A stretch of DNA of 64,000 nt, from assembly GCF_026151205.1 (NCBI RefSeq), contig NC_087076.1, forward strand, positions 4,735,902-4,799,901, read 5' to 3'. Position 1 is the first letter of the stretch; each line of letters begins with the position of its first letter. The stretch is from Bolinopsis microptera. Its lineage: Eukaryota; Ctenophora; Tentaculata; Lobata; Bolinopsidae. The notes beneath the pieces are model-generated. The model ran no database searches. It saw only the letters and a program-made list of their open reading frames with translations, and was not told the origin of the DNA. Both the position numbers and the translations under genes were made by a program. This document shows, piece by piece, positions 45,066 to 57,157 of this stretch.

Positions 45066-48000
45066 TTTAAACAAGAGCTCCCGTTCCCCTTTTGTGGTCT
45101 TCGGCGGCAGTCAGATCATGTTTTCTTCTTAATGTTTTCAGCTAGATTTACAGAATTGAAATGTGAAAAATCCCACCCCCGATCTAGCCCATTTCTGTTA
45201 AAATATTCAAAACCATAAAACACATCACAATTAAAACGGCATAATTTGTGATGTGATTTTGACCCCCTTTTGGGGGGGGGGATCAGTTTTTTGACCCAAG
45301 GTCTCCCCGTGGTTCCCCTGTCCTAATCCTGTTTGATCCTTTTAGACCGAACCATCGATACGTGATTGGCTATTTGAAAACAGGATCGGGTTAGCCGTAC
45401 TAACAGCTTAACAGGCTGTCGTCCATCACAACCTACAGTGAAAATAAGGGGGTATGGGAATCAAATTTTCGCAAACCAAAACGCAACCCAAACTTCGTTT
45501 CCCTCGACGCAAGAAAGGGTGAAGGGCCAAAGTCCTGAACTGATTTTATAAAAACTTTTGTCCCCCCTTTACGACATCCCAAAAGAAAAAAAACTATGGT
45601 TGAGTTTTAGCTTGTATATATCAAATTTTGGGAAAAGTTTTCGTATACAAATATAGTAACAGTTTAGATCAGGGCTCAAAATTTGGGAAATGTGTCGTAT
45701 TGGGAAAAAAATCAAAAATTCCCCGGGCTTTTGTTTTTTTTTGATTTAAATTAGTCGGAAAAAGTCGCTGTCGGACAGTTTTCGTTTTTACCGTAGCTAA
45801 TTTTTCCAAATTTGCGATTTTATTGGAAAACATTTTTGTAAGGCCGGGTTTTAAAATCGGTAAAGTAAACCCTTTGCTTACTCACAATCTGGGACGTTTG
45901 TCGTGACTTTAATTTCCGCCATGAAAACATCTCACAAACTTGCTACCCATTTCAGGGGTTTTCTGTATGGGTCCCAAATTATAACCTCTGTCATACAAGC
46001 TTCTTTGTTTGTTTTGTAGCTAAATTTGATAAAAGAAAATTTCTGCAATTTTGTTTTTCGGGTTTCACGGTTTAAAGAGTTTTAAAAGTGTAGCGTAGGG
46101 CGACACCCAAACCCCTGTCGCTCCTGCCTTTCCAAAACTCACCTAACCTGGAGGGGGTATTTAAAACATACAAGTGATAGGGAAAAATTTTGTAAAAATT
46201 TTTGTGTAAACTTTTTCGCTTTACAAATTGGGGACTCTTTTGACGCTCCTGATTTAAAACCCAGGAAATTTATGTCCTTTTTAAACCAAAAGAAAAAATC
46301 TTGTCGGTATCTCTCGCATCATTTTAGTTCAAAAGTTTTATATTTTCCACAACCGCAATTTTAAATTTTTAAAAAATTTTTTTGTGAAAAAAAATTAGTT
46401 TAAATATTCTCCCCCAAATCCCCTTTTTAAACCGATCCGGGGAGTAGTAAAGAAAAAAATGTTCTTTTCCTTTAAATATTTGCCGATAATTTATAGGGGG
46501 CTGAAAATTTTATTTTTTTGCTGTTTTTTAACAGATTGTAATTTAAATTTACGATAGTAAATTTGTCAAGACAAAATTTTTCTTTTTTTAGCATCCGGTC
46601 GGGTTTTGGGGCCCGCAGGAAAAAACCCTTTTTATGATTACGAGTCAATGTTGGGACTGAAATATCAAACCGGGTTTTTTCTGATCGCGAAGTGATTTTT
46701 GCGACCCCGGGTTGGGTTTGGTTTTTGGTCACCGGATTTTTAATGTTATATGTTTTTGCAAATGAATCCGTTTCTTGGGATCACGAAGTGTGATTTTAAA
46801 CCGTTTTCATTTTTTCTTTCAATCGTAATCTTCCCTAATTTATTTTTTATGAAAAAAAAAAATTGGTTTTTTTAGTTATTTTTGTACATATTTTTTTGTT
46901 TTTGGACGAAATTTTTTTTAAACATTTATGACCGAAAACATTTTTAAATTTTTTTACATGCAATTCAAATTTTTAAAATACTCTAATGAAATTTAATAAT
47001 TATCTTTGTACTTTTTAAAGACCGTCCACGTGAAAAATTTTTTAAAACACATTTTTTTTCGGGTTTTTTGTTAATTATACGGGTTTTGTTTTATTTTCGA
47101 GCTATTTTTTAATGGGCTGTTTACTCGGTCGTGACAAAAAATTTTTTAAAGCCCATAAAAAGAATAAAAAGAAAACTATTTTCTTCCTTTTTGTGAACCC
47201 CGGGCTTTTTATTTCTTTTTTAAAATACAAAGAAAACTTATATTTTTTAAAGTAATTTCCCGTTGTTTTTTCAAATTGTATTTCAATCGTAGGTTTTTTT
47301 TAAAATTTTTTAAATTCTATTGTACCCCCAAATTTCCTTTTTTTCTTGATTTTTAGTCTAAAAAACTTCTTGGGAAAAAACATAAACTCTCAATAGAGAC
47401 CCAAACATCGCCCCGATGTCCGCACCCGGGGTTAAAAACGACGCTATTTCAGCACTGCGCGCGCGCCCGTTTCCCTTATGTTGCTATTGTATGGTTTTTT
47501 GGGGGGCCCTTCCACTTTTGGGAAAAAAAGCGCTCACGCAGTAAGCGTAGGCACTTTGGGTATGTGAAAACCCCAGGCTATCAAAGTTCATAAAATAGAG
47601 ATTTTGGGGAATGACAGGGGTTAGCGCGGCCAAGTAAGCTTTTTTTCTTCACAGAGCAACGATCTCGTGGGGTTTTCATCGTCCCCAAACCCAAAATTTC
47701 CGTATAAAAAAAAAATTTTTCGGGCGGCCCCAGGGGTTTTAAATCATTCCCCCCCCCCGAAATTTTAAATTTTTATTTTATATGATTTGTTTAACTTAAT
47801 AAATAGCCCCGCGTTTACAAACGGGGGTTTCCCGGTTTACCTGGGGAACCTTTAGGGTATTATGTTCTAAAAATAATAGAGATTTGGGGGGGGAATGGGC
47901 AGGGGGAGCGCGGGCCCCGTAACCCCAGGTAAGTCTTAAAGGGTTTTTGTTTGGTTTGGGTTAAAGGTTATGGGCCCGGGTAGCTTTGGGGGTTATATAG

Positions 48001-48990
48001 GATTTGGGTTTTTGGTTTTTTTAAATTTTTTAAAAACCCTTTTTTAAAGGGTGGGAAAAAACCCTAAAACAATTTAAAAACCCCCAAATCTTTTCGGGTG
48101 ATACTCGTAAAATATTTTTTTGAAATTTTATTGATATTTAAGACCCCTTTAAAGAGTCTTAAATTGGGGGCGCGTCGGTGGTAGGTTTTATCCCAACCAA
48201 AGTCACTGAAATTGTTGGCTAGCGAATTAGTTTGACATAAAATCACCCCCCTTTTTGTGGGCGTCCTAAGTAATGTCTCCCTTTTCGAGATTAATCATCT
48301 TAAATTTTTCACAATTACAATCAAAATATAAAATTTTAATTTTTAAGTATAGCCAATTTTGTTCTAACTTTAAATTTCGATCGATCTTGTTTTTTTTTTC
48401 AAAATGCTGGATTGAAAGGGGAGCCTTTTTTGGATTAATTGGGAAAACAAATAAACCGCTCAGCCTAAGTTGTATATTTGAAAAAATTACCCGGGGGACC
48501 CCCGGGTATTTTGTCATTAACACAGAAAAAGATTTTGGGGAAAGACAGGCGAGGCGCCCAGTAAAATGAAAATAAAAACATTGTCCCGGGACTTTCCAAA
48601 AAAAATTGCATTGATAAAACTGTTATTAAAACATTGATTTTATTCTGAAATAAATAGTATGATGATGAATCTGCTTCTAAAAAATAAAATTTACATTCAA
48701 CTTTAAAAATAAAATAATAATATGCATTACATGCAAGAAAATAATTTAAAATTAAAAAACGATTAATTTTTGAGTTATTATAAATGAACACAAATTTTTT
48801 CGAAACCGTCTTTAAATTTTTTAATAAATTTTAAAAATAATTGTTAGCAAAATATCAACTATAATTTTAATTTTCCTCACGCTGAGGCCCGGCGCAAAGG
48901 CGCGGCTGTTTGGGGGCTTTTTGCCCCACTAAAACTAAGTGAAAGCAATGGGGTCAAGTGATTTAAAACGACATACCATAAATTTTTCGG
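42590..48990. other. low-quality or homopolymer-inflated sequence, no gene
   Basis: Base composition and texture change here: runs of 3-8 identical bases (gggg, cccc, tttt, aaaa) are everywhere, and open frames are short. Several pieces are blurred copies of clean sequence elsewhere. 43990-44220 matches 41340-41455. 47500-47650 matches 26300-26490 inverted (for example cacgcagtaagcgtaggcac against the clean gtgcctacgcgtactgcgtg). 48090-48200 resembles 3600-3720. Differences are mostly homopolymer length. I read this as unpolished long-read consensus over repeats. A poly-C run of about 50 lies at 45015-45065. Confidence 0.6.
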
Positions 48991-49439
48991 CGCTCCGCGG
49001 CCGGATAACGATTTTCATTTTACTTTGCTAGTTATATTACAGAGGTTTAGTTATCATTAGTATAGGTATATTAATTCATTAGTATAGTTATTCATAATTG
49101 CCAAACAATTGTTGAAAATAAATTCCTTTCTGGGCCTCGAAAATCGCGGCATCTGATCATATAGTACACGTCGGATTAACGACTAGGATTCGATTTACAA
49201 TGTACGCTTTCGTTAATATTTACTTATAGTCTTCGCGCGTTCCTTTGGGCAACTACCATTATACCAAAACAGTCCATACTTACCATATGGTAGTGGGAAA
49301 ATCTTGGATCCTGACAGAAATATCTTGGATTATATTGGTAACGGCAAGTTAAGGCAAGAACTAGGGCCTGACAGGAACTCTGGCATTTTGCGTCGATTCG
49401 AACTAGAGTTCTTGAATCCGAGATTTTGAACAATTTGGG
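48991..49439. other. transition DNA before the 330-bp satellite
   Basis: Nothing recognisable. Texture returns to normal AT-rich sequence. Confidence 0.3.
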
Positions 49440-52400
49440 AACAGTGAGACAGATTGAGACCGAAATTGAGACAAATTTGGACAGGCTTTTGGGCAGTAGT
49501 TATGGCCCGGGTTGACTTAAAATCTATTGGTATGGTGGAGGGGTAAGTTTACTAACATGTTCAGCCACTCACGAAGTGCCAAATTGGTTCCACTGGTTCA
49601 TGAAATGAAACGAAATGTAACAAAAATGAAATTTACCCTAAAATCGGCCCTAAAATGATTTGTGAAACCGATCAGAGTGGTTGGATTGATACAGGTGTGT
49701 TCCATGAAAAGTTGGTGACCCTAGCAAGCTCAGAAAAGGCTCTGGGGGCAATGTTCCATTTTGGTTTCAGAGTAGTTGGGATTCTTGAACAGAATTGAGA
49801 CAACTTTGAGACAGGCTTTTGGGGCGTAGTTATGCCTGGGTTGACTTAAATATCTATCATGGTATGGTGGAGGGGTATGTTTACTAAACATGTTCAGCCA
49901 CTTCAGAAGTGCCAAATGATCCCTTGGTTTCATGAAATGAACGATATGAACAAAAATGAACTTTACCCTAAAAATCGCCTAAAATGATTTGAAACCGATC
50001 GAGGTCTGTTGGTATTGATACCAGGAGTGTCCATGAAAATGTTTGGTGCCCCTAGCAAGCTCGAAATGGCTCTTGGGGCAATGTTTCCATTTGGTTTCAG
50101 AGTAGTTGGGATTCTGGAAAGAATTGAGACAACTTTGAGACAGGCTTTTGGGGCAGTAGCTGTAGTAGTTTTATGCTGGGTTGACTTAAAATCTATCTGG
50201 TATGGTGGAGGGGTATGTTTACTAACATGGTTCAGCCACTCAAGAAGTGCCAAAATTGATACTGGTTCATGAAATGAACGAAATGAACAAAAATGAAACT
50301 TTACCCTAAAAATCGCCTTAAATGATTTGAACGATCTGAGTCTGTGGTCTTGATACCAGGAGTGTCCATTGAATGTTTGGTGAACCTAGCAAGCTAAGAA
50401 AAGGCTCTGGGGGCATTGTTCCATTTTGGTTTCAGAGTAGTTGGGTCTGGAAAGATTGAGAATACTTTGAGACAGGCTTTTGGGGCAGTAGTCAGTAGGT
50501 TATGCCCGGGTTGACTTAAAATCTATCTGGTAAGGAGGGGGGTATGTTTACTAAACATGTTCAGCCACTCAGAAGTGCCAAATGATCCCCGGGTTCATGA
50601 AAATGAACGAATGAACAAAAATAACTTACCTAAAATCGCCTAAAAGATTGAAACGATAAGAGTCGTTGGTATTGATACCGGAGTGTCCATGAAGTTTGGT
50701 GACCCTAGCAAGCTCAGAAAAGGCTCTGGGGGCAATGTTTATTTTGGTTTCAGAGTTGTTGGGATTCTGGAACGAATTGTGACAACTTTGAGACAGCTTT
50801 GGGGGGCAGTAGTTATGCCTGTCGGTTGACTTTAAATCTATCTGGTATGGTTGGAGGGGTTTGTTAACTACACATGTTCAGCCATCAGATGTGCCAAATG
50901 ATCCCCTGGTTCATGAAATGAACGAAATGGAAACAAAAATGAACTTTACCCTAAAATCGCCTAAAATGATTTGAAACCGGATCAGAGTCTGTTGGTATTG
51001 ATACCGGCGTGTCCATGAAAGTTTGGTGACACTTGCATGCTCAGAAAAGGCTCTGGGGCAATGTTCCATTTTGGTTTCAGAGTAGTTGGGTTCTGGAACA
51101 GAATTGAGGGACAACTTGAGACAGGCTTTTTGGGGCAGTAGTTATGCTCCGGGTTGACTTAAAATCTATCTGTTATGGTGGAGGTATGTTGATAACAGTT
51201 CAGCACTCAGAAGTGCCAAATGACTCCCCTGGTTCATGAAATGAACGAAATGAACAAAATGAAACTTTACCCTAAATAGCCTAAAATGATTTGAAAACCG
51301 ATCAGAGTATGATGGTATTGATACAGGAGTGTCCATGCAAGTTTGGTGGACCTAGCAAGTCAGAAAAGCTCTGGGGGCTATGTTCATTTTGGTTTTCGGA
51401 GTAGTTGGGAATTCTTGGACAGAATTGAGACAACTTTGAGACTGGCTTTTGGGCAGTAGTTATGCCTGGGTTGACTTAAAATCTATTGTATGTGGAGGGT
51501 ATGTTTACTAACATGTTCAGCCACTCAGAAGTGCCAAATGATCCCCTGGTTCATGAAATGAACGAATGAACAAAAATGAACTTTACCCTAAAATCGCCCT
51601 AAATGATTTGAAATACCATCAGAGTCTGTTGGTATTGATAACAGGGAGTGTCCATGAAATGTTTGGTTGACGCCTAGCTTGCTCAGAAAGGCTCTGGGGG
51701 CAATGTTCCATTTGGTTCAGAAGTAGTTGGGATTCTGGTACAGAATTGAGACAAACTTGGAGACAGAGCTTGTGGGCAGTAGATATGCCTGGGTTGACTT
51801 AAATCTATCTGGTATGGTGGAGGGTTAGTTACTAAATGTTCAGCCCACTCAGAAGTGCCAAAATGATCCCCCTGTTCATGAAATGAAAGAAATGAACAAA
51901 ATGAAACTTTACCACTCTAAAATGCCCCTAAAATGATTTTGATTGAAACCGATCAGAGTCTGTTGGTATTAATACCAGGAGTGTCCATGAAAAGTTTGGT
52001 GACCCTAGCAAGCTCCAGAAAAGGCTCTGGGGGCAATGTTCCCATTGTGGTTTCAGAGTAGTTGGATTCTGGACCAGAATTGAGACAACTTTGAGACAGG
52101 CTTTGGGGCAGTAGTTATGCCCGGGTTGACTTAAAATCTATCGGTATGGTGGAGGGGTTTGGTTTATATGTTTACTTAACATGTTCAGCCATCAGATAGT
52201 GCCAATGATCCCCTGGTTCATGAAATGAAGAAATGAACAAAAATGAACTTTAACCTAAAATCGCCTAAAGTGATTGAAACCGATCAGAGTCTGTTGGTAT
52301 TGATACCCGGAGCGTGTCATGAAAAGTTTTGTGACCCTAGCAAGCTCAGAAAAGGCTCTGGGGGCAAATGTTCCATTTTGGTTTACAGAGTAGTTGGGAT

Positions 52401-53655
52401 TCTGGAACAGGAATTGAAGACAACTTTGAGACAGGTTTTGGGGCATTTAGTATGCCTCGGGGATTGACTTAAAATCTATCTGGTTAGGTGGAGGGGGTAT
52501 TGTTTATAACATGTTCAGCCTCGCAGTGCCAATGATCCCCTGGTTCATGAAATGACCGAAATGAACAAAAATGAAACCTTTACCATAAAATCGCCTAAAA
52601 TGATTTGAAACCGATCAGAGTCTGTTGGTGTTGATACCAGGAGTGTCCATGAAAAGTTTGGTGACCCTAGCAAGCTCAGGAAAAGGCTCTGGGGCAAGTT
52701 CCATTTTGGTTTCAGAGTAGTTGGGATTCTGGAACAGAATTGAGTCAACTTTGAGACAGGCTTTTTGGGGCTAGTATAGTTATGCTGGGTTGACTTTAAA
52801 GTCTATCGGGTATGGTGGAGGGGTTGTTTTACTTAAAATTGTTCAGCCCTCAGAAAGTGCCAAATGATCCCCTGGTTCATGAAATGAAAACGAAATGAAA
52901 CAAATAATGAACTTTACCCCTAAAAGCGCCTAAAAATGATTTGAAACCGATCAGAGGTAGTCTGTTGGTACTGATACCAGGAGTGTCCTTTGAAAAGTTT
53001 GGTGACCCCTAGCAAGCTCAGAAAGGCTCCTGGGGGCAATGTTCCATTTTGGTTTCAGATTAGTTGGGATTCTGGAAACAGATTGAGACAAATTTGAGAC
53101 ATGGCTTTTGGGGCAGTAGTTATCGCTGGGTTGACGTTAAAATCTATATGGTCACTTTAAAATCTATCTGGTATGGTGGAGGGTAGGTTTATAACATGTT
53201 CAGCCACTCAGAAGTGCCAAATTGATCCCCTGGTCATGGAATGAACGTTAATGAACAAAAATGAACTTTACCCTACAATCGCCTAAAAAATGGATTTGAA
53301 ACGATCAGGTCTGGTTGTATTGATTACCAGGAGTGTCCATGAAAGGTTTGGGTGACCCTAGAAGCTCAGAAAAGGTTGGGGGCAATGTTCCATTTTGGTT
53401 TCAGAGTGTTGGATTCTGGAAACAGAAATTGAGACAACTTTGAGACGGCTTTTGGGGCAGTAGTTATGCCTGGGTTGACTTAATTCTATATGGTATGTGG
53501 AGGGGTATGTTTATACAGTTCAGCCACTCAGCAGTGCCAAATGCTACCCCTGGGGGGGGACCCCCACCCAGGGGCTTCATGAAATGTAAACGAAAATGAA
53601 CAAAAATGAACTTTACCCTAAAATCGCCTAAAATGATTTGCAACCGATCAGAGTG
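49440..53655. repeat. satellite, unit about 330 bp, about 12-13 copies
   Basis: Landmarks in each unit are atttgaaaccgatcagagtc, ggtgaccctagcaagctc, ctctgggggcaatgttcc, gttgacttaaaatctatc and gatcccctggttcatgaaat. Successive copies of the ctctgggggcaatg word lie 318-345 bases apart. Copies differ mainly by single-base gains and losses rather than substitutions. The frames of 60-96 codons inside it are shadows. The last unit runs into the gag-like frame at 53.65 kb. Confidence 0.93.
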
Positions 53656-54230
53656 TTTGCTGATAAACCGGATCTTTCTAGCATGTGTAATGCTAACACA
53701 GTTCCAGGAAGAGTTATCTTGCTAATTTTCAAGTTGGTGTTGGCTTGATCAAAGTTATTGAGAAAGCTTGACATATCTTGACTGTCCTTTCTCCTAAGAT
53801 TGATAAAATCCGACCAGGATTTCATCATCTTACTGGTATCATCTTTCCTGTATGTTCTATCTAATAGCTTCATGATGTTTTGTACTCCTTCTCCGTCAAG
53901 AACATCGATGTCTTTGTTTTTTACTGCTGAGTTGAGCTTTGATACGATATTATGATCAGTGTGTTGAGATACTAGGTTGAACAAGGCATACCCTTGCTCT
54001 GCGGGGTCTACTTTTCTGACTGCACATAATTTGTCCCACATCTCAACTTGTAGTCTCCATTCCTCATAACTCATAGATGCTTTCCATTGCGGTGGGGCTG
54101 TAAGGCGGGCTGCTGGCTGTTGGTACTGCACTTGTATTGGCTCTGGTTGCAGTACTGCTCCTTGAACATTTGATGATGTTGCTGTATCAGGTGGTGGATT
54201 ACTTTCTTTTTCATCTTCACTGTTTACCAT
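53628..54230 (-). pseudogene. truncated LTR-retrotransposon gag-like frame
   Basis: A 200-residue frame from Met. A Pro/Gln-rich N-terminus (about 1-45) is followed by the gag capsid-type pattern WKASMSYEEWRLQVEMWDKL, YALFNLVSQ, LLDRTYRKDD, WSDFINLRRK, MSSFLNNFD and GTVLALHML. Such proteins assemble the retrotransposon particle. The frame ends in sequence belonging to the neighbouring 330-bp satellite (last about 10 codons), so the rest of gag and all of pol are missing. No LTRs were identified. Confidence 0.65.
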
Positions 54231-54416
54231 GTTTTATTGGTTAGACGGTGCAATGATAGGCAGTAATTGTAGTGTAAAAACAGCCCCACCACTCCTATGG
54301 AGATAGATGGTTAGTCATCTTAATAAATAAATAAATGAATATAAATACAAATACAATCCATAATAGAAATAGAAACACTGCAGCGATGTGGCCCTCGCAG
54401 CTCAGTGAGAATACTA

Positions 54417-54789
54417 ACAGTTCTATGATCTTAGTCGCATCTTCTATTTTTTCTTTCCTGAACACCCTGTTGTCGTCAGCTGTTTCTGTGGCAGATTGTA
54501 ACAATGGACCACAATAATCGTTCAGCAAACAGCACACTGTCTCTAGCCATTCTGATAACTTCTCTCTAGGCACACTTCTCTGGTTCAGTTTGTCAAATTG
54601 CACATCATCGTTGTGTTCGGCACCGATGTTACTTCTAATCTCCTTCAAAATACTGTTAGTTGCCATGTGTATCTGATTCACATACTCCGTAAGGAACTGG
54701 CCATTCACAACCATAGCAACATCTACTATATCCAAGTGTTCATTCTGTAGCGGCAAAGGCATCGTACACGTTGTACAGATAAACAACAA
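54417..54789 (-). pseudogene. LINE ORF1 N-terminal fragment
   Basis: From Met at 54789 the frame reads an N-terminal segment (GQFLTEYVNQIHMATNSILK) and then VQFDKLNQRSVPRE, SEWLETVCCLLNDYCG and DDNRVFRKEKIEDA. This is nearly identical to the start of the ORF1 remnant at 3071-2280. Similarity ends near 54417. The frame then runs through unrelated hydrophobic sequence to 54295. This copy and the one at 2.3 kb are broken in opposite parts. Confidence 0.75.
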
Positions 54790-54954
54790 TTGAAGATCCT
54801 CAGACTATGAGTAACCTCCTATGATCTATTAGTAACACAGATGATCGCCACAAAAAGTTTGAAGATGACATATATATATGATGCAAGTGTCAGGAAAACA
54901 AGAAATCAGCCTTTTTTCGACAATAACAATAAACTTGTTTTAACAATAACAATA

Positions 54955-55560
54955 AACCACGATTGAGGTACTGAAAGTTAGATTACCAAAGAAAGCTTTG
55001 ATAAACGGAAAAAGATCAGAATAGAAGGAGACATTTTGGAAGATTTTTGAATTATAGAAGCTTTCTGCTGTTTCATTGACCGAAATTTCAGTTTTAACTG
55101 AATTTTTGACCTGTGACCAATCAGTGAAGTTAGTGTGAGTGAACCAAGTCACCATCGAGGTACTGGAAGCTGCATATCCAGAGAAAACTTAGCTTTGATG
55201 AAAGGCACATTTTTAAATGTCCTACCGGTAGGACATTATCATATTTCTGCTTTCCGGAACCCAAATTTCACGGTTTTTAATGCATTTTTCTTGAATGATT
55301 AATTAATGAGTTCACCATGGACGACAGGAGATACGATTGAGGTACTGAAAGTTGGGTTACCAAAGAAAACTTTGATAAAAGAAAAATCATCAGAATAGAA
55401 GGAAATATTTTGGAAAATTTTTTAAAAGAAGCTTTTAGGCCATTTCCTTGACCGAAATTTCACAGTTTTGACTGAGTTTTTAACCAGTGACCAATCAGTG
55501 AGGACAGTTTAAGTGACCCAAGTCGTCATAGAGGTACTGGAAGCTGAATATCTGGAAAAA
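54955..55560. repeat. tandem duplication of about 225-bp blocks, period about 370 bp
   Basis: 54961-55185 and 55330-55555 share gattgaggtactgaaagtt, gaccgaaatttca, gtgaccaatcagtga and gaggtactggaagctg. A partial copy lies between them. No coding signal. Confidence 0.75.
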
Positions 55561-56204
55561 AAACGAGCTTGAACCTGTGATCGCGGGTCAAACTGCCAAA
55601 TTATATAATACATTTTAATCTTACAAAGATCTGTGATCTGCCAAGCGCTGCGGGGCACCCTGTTATTTCTGATCACACATTTATCTCTCTTTTGTGACGG
55701 AATACTTCTAACCGTGTTTACCCTTTCTAGCAATGACAAGGAAACAGGGATAACCGATTGGACTGGGGAGTTGCAGACCAGTGGCAGCACACTACCGTCC
55801 AATCGGTAAGTATTTATAATGTTTAGTTATTAGGTATTTATTTGGAATTGGTTTAATTTGGTTGTAAAGTTATTCTATTATGTAATAAAGTATTTTGTTT
55901 TACAGGTTTTGTACATACGACAAATACGGGTTTTATTGGTCAACTAAAGGTCATCTAACACACCCTTGGTAAAGCAAAACCTGGAAATAGGATACAAGGA
56001 TACAAAAGTTGTAATTACTCTATTATGTATTAAATACACATTAGTAGTAATTCTGAAATAATTGACGTTTAAAACAATTCCAATTACTTACAAATGTGTG
56101 GGAATAATTTATAATCACAGTGCTGGCAAGCACGAGCGGTGTCTTTATTAGGGGAATACTATGTACCCCCTTTATTATTGTACCCCCTTTACTATTATAA
56201 CCCC
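55561..56204. other. intergenic DNA; one unexplained 97-codon minus frame overlaps
   Basis: A minus frame at 55509-55802 contains QSVIPVSLSLLERVNTVRS and NNRVPRSAWQIT. Its GC content is higher than its surroundings, but no family is recognised. The end of the zinc-finger array borders a short repeat, ccccctttattattgtacc, at 56165-56185. Confidence 0.3.
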
Positions 56205-56564
56205 TTAATGTTTCACAAGATCACTGTTCTCAGTACAGGTATAAGAACAATCGTCACATTTAAAAGCTTTCCCAACAGGAGAAGTATTCTCTTTGCCCAA
56301 CCTGGTTGGTGATGATAAAGAATTTAACATTGAGACATTTGTAGTAGCCATATCATTGATTGTTTCACAATGATGTTCTCTGATATGTTCCACAAAGAAC
56401 TCATCATAAAGGAAGTGAGCTTCACATTGCGGACAAATGAAACCATGTGATATTCCAGTCACCTCCTCCTGCTCTGTTTTTATTTCCTTTTTTATTGGAA
56501 TTAAAGTTATGTTACTCCTTTCTTTATCAGCAGCTGTTGAGGATCCTTTACTTTGTGTTAACAT
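56205..56564 (-). pseudogene. C2H2 zinc-finger gene copy A, truncated
   Basis: 119 residues from MLTQSKGSS. The N-terminal region, with a Lys/Glu tract that looks like a SUMO site (IKTEQEE), is followed by one atypical finger (FICPQCEAHF...HIREHH), a linker, and the first canonical finger (FKCDDCSYTC...LVKH). The frame stops right after that finger, where the other copies continue with LGIHTGEK. The similarity ends at about 56212 and is replaced by a ggggttataatag repeat. This is the 3' edge of the tandem array, so the copy was probably cut by the rearrangement that bounds the cluster. Confidence 0.8.
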
Positions 56565-56574
56565 TACAAACTTT

Positions 56575-57150
56575 CCTGGATAAATAACTGATTAATAACA
56601 TCAAAATACACAAACTTTCCAATTTCAAATATCTACATATCTAATTACCAGTGGATATGAATATTTGGAATAACAAATTTTGATATTTAGACGTGGTCAC
56701 CCTTAGACATCTCTATTCCATCGATACCATGCAGATATATAATGTGGTAAATAAATGTCAGAATTATATTATAAATAATAAATATAGCGTATTGGAAATA
56801 CGATAAATTTGCTAATTCTTACTTTAAAGACAAGACAAAATCAATGGGTTAAATAAAAGGTTAGATATATCAATGATTAAATGATTCACAGTAATAGCAA
56901 CAAAATCATAATTTCTCAATTATATTTTATGGAATAAGTTGCACAATTTTGTTATTGAAATCAGAAAAATTGCTTTCAAAAATAGCTCTTAACATTTGTG
57001 GAGATTATTTATAGACTGTAAATGCAATCATTGATCATAAATGATATAAAAGGGGAAGTAAACTGACATTATCTACCAGTGAAAACGCTGTTATCTAATA
57101 AATTGTGACTGATGATAGCAAGTATAATGTAGTTGTATAAGAACATTCCT
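56575..57150. other. duplicated 5' flank of the zinc-finger unit (copy A)
   Basis: This non-coding block recurs with the same landmarks upstream of copies B and C, at 60829-61350 and 62455-63005. Landmarks are tctacatat, ttaccagtgg, tagacatctctattccatc, taaagacaagac and tatctaataaattgtgactg. The tandem unit is therefore gene plus about 600 bp of flank or intron. The word tttatccaggaaagtttgta before each start codon looks like a splice acceptor in a 5' leader. Confidence 0.6.
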
Positions 57151-57157
57151 GGCAATT

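Noticed and set aside
44941-45132. Frame with a poly-proline run
   Set aside because: It is a reading of a poly-C tract in a low-quality region.
49440-53655. Possible CRISPR-like or regularly spaced repeat array
   Set aside because: The whole 330-bp unit is repeated without unique spacers, and the context is a eukaryotic genome, so it is a satellite.
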